The notes under the pieces: model-generated | Databases searched by the model: none | Seen by the model: the letters and a program-made list of their open reading frames with translations, nothing else | What the model was told of the DNA's origin: nothing | Position numbers and translations under genes: made by a program | NCBI RefSeq assembly: GCF_052162025.1 | Contig: NZ_CP197401.1 | Coordinates: 248,001 to 312,000, forward strand | From: Methylobacter sp015476545 | GTDB lineage: Bacteria; Pseudomonadota; Gammaproteobacteria; Methylococcales; Methylomonadaceae | DNA: 64,000 nucleotides | Reading direction: 5' to 3' | In this document: positions 49,148 to 56,430 of the stretch, one piece after another | How positions within the stretch are numbered: position 1 is the first letter of the stretch | How the letters are laid out: each line of letters begins with the position of its first letter

Positions 49148-49221
49148 AAGACCTCGCTAAACGTTCAAAAGGAAAATATGGTAATTTTATCATTGTTTTG
49201 TATTGAACAGGATTGATATAA

Positions 49222-50028
49222 ATGGCTTGGTTAGGCAAATTTCTAGGCGGTGCGTTCGGATTCCTGTTCGGCGGGCCTTTGGGGGCGATCTTGGGCGCTT
49301 CCGTCGGCCATCAGTTTGATGAAGGTTTTGCCGATATCGGAAGCAGCGAACTGTTCGGCGACGGGGACCAGCAACGCGTGCAAATGGCGTTTTTTACCAC
49401 GACTTTTTCGGTTATGGGCCATATAGCCAAGTCCGATGGCCGCATTACGCCGGAAGAAATAGCCTTGGCCAATCGGGTCATGGATCAGATGGGGATCTCA
49501 GGCGCCCTGCGCACGACTGCGATCAATCTGTTTCAGCAGGGCAAGCAGCCCGGTTTTCCGCTCGATGAGGTGCTGGCGCAATTTCGCAGGGAATGCCACT
49601 GGCGAACCGATCTTATACGCATATTTGTCGAAATCCAATTGCAGGCGGCTGTTGCCGATGGCGCGCTTAATGATTACGAAGAGCGGCTGCTCCTGCATAT
49701 CTGTGCACAGCTGCGCGTTTCGCGTTTTGACTATGAGCGCATGAAAATACAGCTGCAGGTCCAGTACCGTTTCTACGGCCAGGGCCGGCAGCATCAAAAG
49801 GCCCGGCAGCAATCCAGCCTGCAGGACGCTTATGACGTGCTGGGTCTGACGCCGGCGGCCAGCGATGCCGAGGTTAAAAGAGCCTACCGACGTCTGATTA
49901 GCCAGCATCATCCCGATAAACTGGTCGCCAAAGGCCTGCCGGAAGAAATGATGACCATCGCCAAGGAAAAAACCCAGCAGATCAGAAAGGCTTACGAGAC
50001 GATTCAGAAATCGGGCAGAAAGATCTGA
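49222..50028 (+). CDS. djlA: Co-chaperone DjlA
   Basis: A membrane-anchored J-protein of 268 residues. It has a Gly-rich N-terminal membrane segment (about 6-30, GGAFGFLFGGPLGAILGASVGH), a TerB-like all-helical domain (about 50-170), and a C-terminal J domain with the HPD motif in SQHHPDKLVAKG. This three-part order is that of DjlA, which stimulates DnaK near the inner membrane and affects envelope stress signalling in E. coli. Confidence 0.93.
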   Translation: MAWLGKFLGGAFGFLFGGPLGAILGASVGHQFDEGFADIGSSELFGDGDQQRVQMAFFTTTFSVMGHIAKSDGRITPEEIALANRVMDQMGISGALRTTAINLFQQGKQPGFPLDEVLAQFRRECHWRTDLIRIFVEIQLQAAVADGALNDYEERLLLHICAQLRVSRFDYERMKIQLQVQYRFYGQGRQHQKARQQSSLQDAYDVLGLTPAASDAEVKRAYRRLISQHHPDKLVAKGLPEEMMTIAKEKTQQIRKAYETIQKSGRKI

Positions 50029-50077
50029 CAACGGCAAAGAGCAACCCGGCAGATTTCTCTCCACCAAAAACGCGGGC

Positions 50078-51211
50078 TTAAAAAATCGTGCCTTTGTCGT
50101 CATCGGTTTCCGTCAATACCATGCTGTTATCGTCAAACGTGCCGGAGCTGTCGGCCCCCAGCTTGATCATCAGGCGGACTTCGTTTCTGGAATCGGCCGA
50201 GTTGAGGGCATCGTCGTAGCTGATCTTGCCGGCGACATACAGGTCGTACAGCGCCTGGTCAAACGTCTGCATGCCTTGCTCGCGCGAGTCTTTCATGAGC
50301 TCCTTGAGCTTGTTAATCTCGCCTTTGCGGATGTAATCCTTGGCCAGCGGCGTGTTGATCAAGATCTCGACGGCCGGATAGCGGCCCTTGCCGTCCGCGC
50401 GCTTGATCAGCTGCTGGGCTACGACGCCGCGCAGGTTCAGCGACAAATCCATGAACAATTGATCGTGCATTTCTTCGGGAAAGAAATGCAGAATCCGGTC
50501 CAGCGCCTGGTTGGCGTTGTTGGCGTGCAGTGTGGACAGGCATAAATGCCCGGTTTCGGCGAAGGTGATCGCATTCTGCATGGTTTCGCGCGTTCTGATT
50601 TCGCCGATCAGGATGACATCGGGCGCCTGCCGCAGAGTATTTTTTAACGCGACTTCATAGGATTCGGTATCGACGCCGACTTCGCGCTGGGTGATGATGC
50701 AGCCCTGGTGCTGATGTTCGTACTCCATCGGGTCTTCGATCGTGATGATGTGACCGCTGCTGTTCTGGTTGCGGTATTTGATCAGTGACGCCAGCGAGGT
50801 GGACTTGCCGGTGCCGGTCGCGCCGACGAAAATGACTAGGCCGCGTTTTTCCATGATCAGGTCTTTTAATACGGGCGGCAAATGCAGGCTTTCGAAATCC
50901 GGAATGTCGTTTTCGATGCGCCGGAGCACCATGCCGGCCGCGTCGCGCTGCGTGAAGGCGCTGACCCTGAAACGTGCCAGCCCCGGCACGCTGATCGCGA
51001 ACTGGCATTCCTTGGTGTTTTCAAACTCGTCCCTCTGTTTCTGATTCATGATGCTGAGGACGATTCTTAACGACAGCTCTTCCGTCAACGGCGATTTGGA
51101 CACTTCCACGAGCGAGCCGTCGACTTTCATGGTCGGCGCCCGGCCAGCCGTAATAAACAAATCGGATGCTTTTTTCTGCACCATCAGTGCAAGTAGCGCT
51201 TTAAAATCCAT
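50078..51211 (-). CDS. pilU: Type IV pilus accessory retraction ATPase PilU
   Basis: A hexameric retraction ATPase of 377 residues working with PilT. It shows Walker A GATGTGKSTS, the Asp box, Walker B LIGEIRTRETM and the His box in TGHLCLSTLHANNA. The C-terminal tail after the core (residues about 345-377) and position next to pilT identify it as PilU. It starts 9 bases after the pilT stop. The pilin genes are not in the window. Confidence 0.95.
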   Translation of the reverse strand: MDFKALLALMVQKKASDLFITAGRAPTMKVDGSLVEVSKSPLTEELSLRIVLSIMNQKQRDEFENTKECQFAISVPGLARFRVSAFTQRDAAGMVLRRIENDIPDFESLHLPPVLKDLIMEKRGLVIFVGATGTGKSTSLASLIKYRNQNSSGHIITIEDPMEYEHQHQGCIITQREVGVDTESYEVALKNTLRQAPDVILIGEIRTRETMQNAITFAETGHLCLSTLHANNANQALDRILHFFPEEMHDQLFMDLSLNLRGVVAQQLIKRADGKGRYPAVEILINTPLAKDYIRKGEINKLKELMKDSREQGMQTFDQALYDLYVAGKISYDDALNSADSRNEVRLMIKLGADSSGTFDDNSMVLTETDDDKGTIF

Positions 51212-51220
51212 GCTGACCTC

Positions 51221-52258
51221 TTAGCGGAACATATCTTTGTTGACGGCTTTGACCATCGCGGTCTTGGCTGTGATCAGGCCCTTGTCGACCAGTTCTTTCA
51301 GGTTCTGGTCGAGCGTCTGCATGCCGTCTTTCCGGCCCGTCTGGATGGCCGAATACATTTGCGCGACCTTGGCTTCGCGGATCAGGTTTCTGATCGCGGG
51401 CGTGCCGACCATGATTTCATGTGCGGCAATACGGCCGCCGCCGACTTTCTTGAGCAGGGTCTGTGAAATAACCGCCTGCAGCGATTCGGACAGCATCGAG
51501 CGGATCATGTCTTTTTCGGCGGCCGGAAAGACGTCGATAATACGGTCAATGGTTTTAGCGGCCGAGGAAGTGTGCAAGGTGCCGAATACCAGATGACCGG
51601 TTTCGGCTGCGGTCAAGGCCAGCCGGATCGTTTCCAGGTCACGCATCTCGCCGACCAGGATAACGTCCGGATCTTCACGCAAGGCCGAGCGCAACGCTTC
51701 GTTGAAGCCGTGCGTGTCGCGGTGAACTTCGCGCTGGTTGATCAGGCACTTCTGGCTTTCGTGCACGAATTCGATCGGGTCTTCAACGGTCAGGATATGC
51801 GCATAATCGTTGATGTTGATATGGTTGATCATGGCCGCCAGCGTCGTCGATTTGCCCGAGCCGGTGGGGCCCGTCACCAGAATCAGGCCGCGCGGTTTGC
51901 GCGTCAGTTCCTCAAAAAACTTGGGCGCCTTCAGCTCTTCGAGGCTCATGACTTTGGACGGAATCGTTCTGAAAACACCGGCCGCGCCGCGCTCCTGATT
52001 GAACGCGTTGACACGGAACCTGGCAATGCCGGGCAATTCGAAGGAAAAGTCGGTTTCCAGGAATTCTTCATAATCGCGGCGCTGCTTGTCGTTCATGATG
52101 TCATACATCAGCGCATGCACTTCCTTATGCTCCAGAGCGGGAATATTGATGCGGCGGATATCGCCATCGACCCGGATCATGGGCGGCAGGCCGGCCGACA
52201 GATGCAAATCCGACGCGTTGTTTTTAACTGAAAAGGCCAATAACTCGGCAATATCCAT
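51221..52258 (-). CDS. pilT: Type IV pilus retraction ATPase PilT
   Basis: Drives pilus retraction and twitching motility. The 345-residue protein has the N-terminal PAS-like part (MDIAELLAFSVKNNASDLHLSAG), Walker A GPTGSGKSTT, Walker B LVGEMRDLETI, the His box TGHLVFGTLHTSSA, and the AIRNLIREAKVAQ segment needed for retraction. It is divergent from yggS and followed by pilU, as in Pseudomonas. Confidence 0.97.
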   Translation of the reverse strand: MDIAELLAFSVKNNASDLHLSAGLPPMIRVDGDIRRINIPALEHKEVHALMYDIMNDKQRRDYEEFLETDFSFELPGIARFRVNAFNQERGAAGVFRTIPSKVMSLEELKAPKFFEELTRKPRGLILVTGPTGSGKSTTLAAMINHININDYAHILTVEDPIEFVHESQKCLINQREVHRDTHGFNEALRSALREDPDVILVGEMRDLETIRLALTAAETGHLVFGTLHTSSAAKTIDRIIDVFPAAEKDMIRSMLSESLQAVISQTLLKKVGGGRIAAHEIMVGTPAIRNLIREAKVAQMYSAIQTGRKDGMQTLDQNLKELVDKGLITAKTAMVKAVNKDMFR

Positions 52259-52371
52259 AATATCCTCTTGAAGCGTTTAAAAAATCATCTCTATACCATA
52301 GTTCAAGTCTTTGCTTTTTTGAAGGCGTATTGTTTAATAATCGGCAACGTAGCTTAAATATTGCACAGATT

Positions 52372-53055
52372 ATGATAGCCGAGCGACTCATACAGATAAG
52401 GGACCAGATCAGCAAGGCTGAACAAGCCTACAACCGCAAACCGGGATCGGTTTTATTGCTGGCGGTCAGCAAGACCAAGCCGGCCGGCGATATTGCTAGC
52501 GCCTACAGGGCGGGCCAGCGCCATTTCGGGGAAAGTTATCTTCAGGAAGCGCTGAAGAAACAGCAGGAACTCGGCGCTTTTGACATTACCTGGCATTTTA
52601 TTGGCCCCATCCAGTCCAATAAAACCAAACCCATAGCGGCGCATTTCGACTGGGTACATAGCGTCGACAAGTTGAAAATCGCACAGCGGTTGAGCGAGCA
52701 GCGTCCGGCCCATTTGCCGCCGCTCAATATTTGCCTGCAGGTCAACATCAGCGGCGAGGCCAGCAAGTCAGGACTCACCTTGGCCGAACTGCCGGAAATG
52801 TGCGAGCAAGTGGCGCAGTTGCCGCATTTAAAGTTGCGCGGCGTCATGGCCATTCCTGCGCCCGAGGAGAATTTCGAGCGGCAGCGCCAGCCCTATAAAG
52901 CGCTTTATCAGGCCGTGGCGGCACTCGGCAAGCCTGAGCTGGAGACATTCTCGTTCGGCATGACCGATGATCTGGAAGCGGCGATTGCGGAAGGGGCTAC
53001 GATCGTCAGGATCGGTACGGCATTGTTCGGCGCCCGGGACTATGCTCAAGCATAG
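52372..53055 (+). CDS. yggS: YggS family PLP homeostasis protein
   Basis: A pyridoxal phosphate carrier or homeostasis protein of 227 residues, with a TIM-barrel fold like the N-terminal domain of alanine racemase. The PLP lysine is in LLAVSKTKP; further blocks are HFGESYLQEA, WHFIGPIQSNK, SFGMTDDLEAAI and VRIGTALFG. ATG 52372 gives the usual N-terminus; the frame extends upstream to 52330. It is divergent from pilT, but its usual partners proC-yggT-yggU lie 11 kb to the left. Confidence 0.95.
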   Translation: MIAERLIQIRDQISKAEQAYNRKPGSVLLLAVSKTKPAGDIASAYRAGQRHFGESYLQEALKKQQELGAFDITWHFIGPIQSNKTKPIAAHFDWVHSVDKLKIAQRLSEQRPAHLPPLNICLQVNISGEASKSGLTLAELPEMCEQVAQLPHLKLRGVMAIPAPEENFERQRQPYKALYQAVAALGKPELETFSFGMTDDLEAAIAEGATIVRIGTALFGARDYAQA

Positions 53056-53066
53056 TCCCATCGGCT

Positions 53067-53729
53067 TTAGATAAGGCAGTTGTCCAGCAATGCCATCACT
53101 TCTTCGCAGTCAATGATCGATTTCGGGCTGGCCAGAATATAGTCCGCCAAAGCCATGATGGCCCGCCAGTTTTGCGCATGATGGACAAATGCGAAGGCTT
53201 TCATGAAAAGCTCGCCGATTTTCTTTTCGCGCAACGCTTTGTCCGCTATAAAGCATTCGAGATATTCGCCGGCCAGTTCCAGATCGGATGTGCCGCCGTA
53301 ATAGCGCAGCGCATTCAGATTCACCAGATAGGCGTTAATGACTTCATCATCGCGCGAGGCGATGTATCGGGCTTCGGCCAGCGGCCCAATCAGCAGATTG
53401 ACAATGTCGGCTTCGAAAGCCTGTTGATAGGCTTGTTTTTGCTCTATAGAGAAATCGTTTGTGGCTTCTTCAATCGAAGACGGCAGCATATGGATCAAGC
53501 GCCCTCCCTCAACTTTGGCCGTGCAATGGGTGTAAGATTCTGATGCGTGCCGGGGAAAATCAGGGGCCGGTTTTTTAATGACAATCTGAAAAAAAACCGG
53601 CGGCAGCGATTTTTGCCGGTTGCCTAAATGAATCGCCACGGCGTGCCCCGCTTCATGGATGGCGGTCTGCCGGATCAGTTCTTTGTAATTGACTTGCTCA
53701 ATCGCGTGAGAGACTTCACTGCGTTTCAT
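53067..53729 (-). CDS. Stand-alone M41 (FtsH-type) peptidase-like protein
   Basis: A protein of 220 residues that resembles the FtsH protease domain without its AAA or membrane parts. It has the zinc motif HEAGH (25-29) and an Asp149 in GGTSDLELA, which matches the third-ligand block (NDxxxAT) of FtsH; GPLAEA resembles the AAE segment. It may be an active protease needing a partner, or a regulator. The start at ATG 53729 is set by GGAGG 5 bases upstream; an upstream ATG at 53741 is less likely. A terminator-like hairpin lies in its own leader. Confidence 0.8.
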   Translation of the reverse strand: MKRSEVSHAIEQVNYKELIRQTAIHEAGHAVAIHLGNRQKSLPPVFFQIVIKKPAPDFPRHASESYTHCTAKVEGGRLIHMLPSSIEEATNDFSIEQKQAYQQAFEADIVNLLIGPLAEARYIASRDDEVINAYLVNLNALRYYGGTSDLELAGEYLECFIADKALREKKIGELFMKAFAFVHHAQNWRAIMALADYILASPKSIIDCEEVMALLDNCLI

Positions 53730-53746
53730 AACAACCTCCATTTATT

Positions 53747-53778
53747 AAAAAAATGCGGACGATCCAGGCTGCCCGCAT
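53747..53778 (-). terminator. Possible attenuator in the leader of the M41-like gene
   Basis: On the minus strand, ATGCGG (53778-53773) pairs with CCGCAT (53758-53753) and is followed by seven U, 18 bases before the M41-like gene's start codon. A further hairpin (about 53801-53824) lies upstream. The arrangement suggests premature termination control. No known riboswitch class was recognised in 53779-54040, which contains no gene. Confidence 0.5.
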
Positions 53779-54049
53779 TATCGTGAGGAAGGATAAGTAA
53801 CTCTACTGTTGAGTACAGGTAAGAGTCAGGAAAAGTCTAACGACTTGAATCGGCCTTGTCGTGTGTCAAATTGCCGCGCGACAATATGCCGCTCAGTTTG
53901 GCATGGAATCTGCTGTAATTATTAGTTTTGCCCGGCGCCAAGTCATTGATAATAGGGGCTTGCGCCGATTGTCTTGACACACTTCCGCTTTTTTATGCGG
54001 CATATTACGCAGGCAAATGGGGCATATCGCCCATTAGAAAAAATATATT

Positions 54050-54078
54050 TTGACGATTGAGACAACCGGTCGTATTAT
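54050..54078 (+). promoter_or_regulatory. Promoter with embedded operator for the TetR-family gene
   Basis: -35 TTGACG (54050-54055), 17-bp spacer, -10 TATTAT (54073-54078). The near-palindrome ACAACCGGTCGT (54062-54073) fills the spacer and should be the regulator's operator, so autorepression by blocking RNA polymerase is likely. The expected transcription start coincides with the ATG at 54085, and no ribosome binding site is visible. Confidence 0.75.
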
Positions 54079-54084
54079 TGCGCC

Positions 54085-54681
54085 ATGACAAAAATCACGC
54101 AAAAACAGATCAATCGGGAAAACCTGCTCAGCCAGGGCGTCGCGTTGCTGATGGAGCAGGGTTACCACGGCACCGGATTGAAAGAAATCCTTGACGCCGT
54201 GCAGATCCCCAAAGGGTCTTTTTATAATTATTTCGGCAGCAAGGAAGCGTTCGGCGCGGCTGTCATTCAGCATTATATCAATCCGTTCATCGAGCAGTTA
54301 AGCGCGCATCTGGACAACCCGAACACGGATGCCCTGACTGCGCTGCGGCGTTATTTCGATGGACTGATCGGCGAACTCGAAAAAGCCGAATTCAAAGGCG
54401 GCTGCCTGCTCGGCAACCTGATGGGGGAAATCGGCGATACCAGCGAAATCTGCCGGGCCTCTCTACAGAGTGCAGTCGGGCGCTACCAGAATTTATTGCA
54501 ATCAGGGTTGGAACAAGCGCAGCGGCAAGGCACGGTCAGAACCGATAAATCGGCCGCCGACATGGCCGATTTACTGGTCAATGCCTGGCAGGGCGCGCTG
54601 TTGAGAATGAAGATCGAGAAATCTTCGGCACCGCTGAAGCAATGTTGTCAGGAGCTATTGGGCGATTTTTTCAAAGCCTGA
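54085..54681 (+). CDS. TetR family regulator, NemR/AcuR-like with a candidate sensor cysteine
   Basis: A DNA-binding repressor of 198 residues. The helix-turn-helix (about 28-50) reads TGLKEILDAVQIPKGSFYNYF, very close to NemR. Cys107 in FKGGCLLGNLMGE lines up with Cys106 of E. coli NemR, the residue that senses reactive chlorine and electrophiles. A matching operator lies in its own promoter and another before the next gene, so it probably controls itself and the DUF4242-mtoX-SCO/MauG genes. Formaldehyde, hydrogen peroxide or sulfur species made by MtoX would be fitting signals, but this is inference. Confidence 0.88.
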   Translation: MTKITQKQINRENLLSQGVALLMEQGYHGTGLKEILDAVQIPKGSFYNYFGSKEAFGAAVIQHYINPFIEQLSAHLDNPNTDALTALRRYFDGLIGELEKAEFKGGCLLGNLMGEIGDTSEICRASLQSAVGRYQNLLQSGLEQAQRQGTVRTDKSAADMADLLVNAWQGALLRMKIEKSSAPLKQCCQELLGDFFKA

Positions 54682-54703
54682 TTTTTTTGTAACCAAAATA
54701 GAG

Positions 54704-54715
54704 ACGACCAGTCAT
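54704..54715 (+). promoter_or_regulatory. Second operator, before the mtoX operon
   Basis: ACGACCAGTCAT matches the operator in the regulator's promoter (ACAACCGGTCGT); with the bases before them both fit GAGACRACCRGTCRT, while the ideal palindrome would be ACGACCGGTCGT. It sits 25 bases before the DUF4242 start, next to a possible -10 (CTATAT, 54716-54721), so binding should repress the operon. Confidence 0.7.
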
Positions 54716-54740
54716 CTATATCAATGCTAGGAGAACTTAT

Positions 54741-55019
54741 ATGCCAAAATATGTTATCGAACGGAACATCCCCGGCGCCGGCTCATTAACCCCCCAGGAA
54801 CTGCAGGGCATTTCGCAAAAATCTTGCGGCGTGCTGCGCGAAATGGGGCCGCAAATCCAATGGCTTGAAAGCTATGTGACCGATGACAAAGTCTATTGCG
54901 TTTATATCGCGCCTGATGAGGCAACGCTGAGAGCCCATGCCGAGAAAGGCGGATTCCCTGCCGATCGCATTTCTCAGGTTAAAACCGTGATCGACCCGAC
55001 AACGGCCGAGAGCCAATAG
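54741..55019 (+). CDS. DUF4242 family small protein
   Basis: A cytoplasmic protein of 92 residues with the DUF4242 pattern: PKYVIERNIPGAG at the start, a central WLESYVTDDKVYCVYIAPDE, and HAEKGGFPADRI. Some databases list the family as possibly nickel-binding; the role is not established. It has AGGAG before the ATG and lies 8 bases before mtoX, so the two are co-transcribed. It may assist metal handling or bind a product, but nothing here decides that. Confidence 0.85.
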   Translation: MPKYVIERNIPGAGSLTPQELQGISQKSCGVLREMGPQIQWLESYVTDDKVYCVYIAPDEATLRAHAEKGGFPADRISQVKTVIDPTTAESQ

Positions 55020-55027
55020 GAGTAATT

Positions 55028-56371
55028 ATGAAATCGAACAAACAGCGGCTGAACCGCTTCATGACAGCGTGCGCCTTTACCGCGTCCACGCTCGGTTTGG
55101 CCGGCATAACCGCCGCGCAGGCCGACGAGACCTGCCAATCGCCCTACATGGTCAAGATTACCGGCCAGGAGGATGTGGTTTATGTCTGGACCTTGGGCAT
55201 GGAAGGCGTGGGCGATGAGCAGGACAAGATGGTGACCGTCGATGTCAATCCAAAGTCGAAAACTTACGGCAAAATCATCCACAGCGTGTCCGTGGGCGGG
55301 CGCAATGAGGCGCATCATTCCGACTTCACCGACGATCGGCGCTTCCTATGGGCCGGCTCTCTCGACACCAATAAAATCTTTGTCTTCGATGTGCACACTG
55401 ATCCGGCCAAGCCCAAACTGGTCAAGACCATCACCGATTTCGTCGCCAAAAGCGGCGGCGTGGTCGGCCCGCACTCGACCTATGCATTGCCGGGCCGCAT
55501 GATCATCACGGGCCTTTCCAACAATAAGGACCACGGCGGCCGCACCGCACTGGTAGAATATACCAATGACGGTGACTATGTGGCGACCTACTGGCTGCCG
55601 ACCGATAGCAACCTGCAAGGCGCCATCAAAACCGGCAAGTATGCCGACGGTTACAACTATGATGTGCGCGCACTGCCTCGCCGCAACCTGATGCTGACAA
55701 CCTCGTTTACGGGCTGGTCGAATTACATGATGGATTTCGGTAAGATGCTCGGCGACAAGGAAGCCATGAAGCGTTTCGGCAACACGATGGTGCAGTGGGA
55801 TTTGCACGCGCGGAAGCCGAAAAAAGTCTTCGATGTGCCGGGCGCGCCGCTGGAAATCCGCTGTGCCTGGGAGCCAACCCACAACTACTGCTTCAGCACG
55901 ACTGCACTGACTTCAAAGATCTGGCTGATTCATGAAGACAAAGCCGGCGAATGGCAGGCTAAAGAGGTCGCCGACATCGGTGAGCCGTCCAAAGTGCCGC
56001 TGCCGGTGGACATTTCGATCTCCAGCGATGACAAGCGGCTCTGGGTCAATACTTTCATGGACGGCAAAACCCGTCTGTTTGACATAAGCGACCCGTTCAA
56101 GCCGAAACAGGTTTATGAGAAGAAAATTGGCGCCCAGGTCAACATGGTGTCTTCAAGCTGGGACGGCAAACGTCTGTATTACACCTCCTCGCTGCTGGCC
56201 AACTGGGACAAAAAAGGCGCCGATAACGAGCAGTTCTTCAAAGCCTACCACTGGGACGGCAAGGAGTTGAAAGAGCAATTCGCGATCGATTTCATCAAGG
56301 AAAAACTGGGCCGCGCCCACCAGATGAAGTTCGGCGCTTATTCGCTTTACAAAAACGCATCATCCAAGTGA
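55028..56371 (+). CDS. mtoX: Selenium-binding protein family methanethiol oxidase, periplasmic
   Basis: An SBP56-family protein of 447 residues. The bacterial MtoX enzyme (described in Hyphomicrobium) oxidises methanethiol with oxygen to formaldehyde, hydrogen sulfide and hydrogen peroxide and needs copper. This protein has a signal peptide (about 1-32, ending ITAAQA), as expected for periplasmic MtoX and unlike cytosolic animal SBP56. Family blocks seen are GRNEAHHSDF, GPHSTYALPG, NYDVRALPRRNLMLTTSF, and APLEIRCAWEP. The next gene encodes SCO and MauG domains, the known genetic companions of mtoX, which strengthens the call. AGGAG precedes the start. Confidence 0.88.
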   Translation: MKSNKQRLNRFMTACAFTASTLGLAGITAAQADETCQSPYMVKITGQEDVVYVWTLGMEGVGDEQDKMVTVDVNPKSKTYGKIIHSVSVGGRNEAHHSDFTDDRRFLWAGSLDTNKIFVFDVHTDPAKPKLVKTITDFVAKSGGVVGPHSTYALPGRMIITGLSNNKDHGGRTALVEYTNDGDYVATYWLPTDSNLQGAIKTGKYADGYNYDVRALPRRNLMLTTSFTGWSNYMMDFGKMLGDKEAMKRFGNTMVQWDLHARKPKKVFDVPGAPLEIRCAWEPTHNYCFSTTALTSKIWLIHEDKAGEWQAKEVADIGEPSKVPLPVDISISSDDKRLWVNTFMDGKTRLFDISDPFKPKQVYEKKIGAQVNMVSSSWDGKRLYYTSSLLANWDKKGADNEQFFKAYHWDGKELKEQFAIDFIKEKLGRAHQMKFGAYSLYKNASSK

Positions 56372-56381
56372 TCCATGACAG

Positions 56382-56404
56382 GGGCGGCTTCGGCCGCCCT
56401 TTTT
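56382..56404 (+). terminator. UUCG-tetraloop terminator between mtoX and the SCO-MauG gene
   Basis: A 7-bp all-GC stem (56382-56388 with 56393-56399) closed by a C(UUCG)G tetraloop, followed by five T. It lies only 11 bases after the mtoX stop and before the next ribosome binding site, so it should cut expression of the maturation gene relative to mtoX. Confidence 0.85.
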
Positions 56405-56430
56405 CCAGTTTTACCGGAGTAAGTCTCTCC

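Noticed and set aside
51572..52231. 219-codon plus-strand open frame
   Set aside because: Antisense to pilT; no family resemblance.
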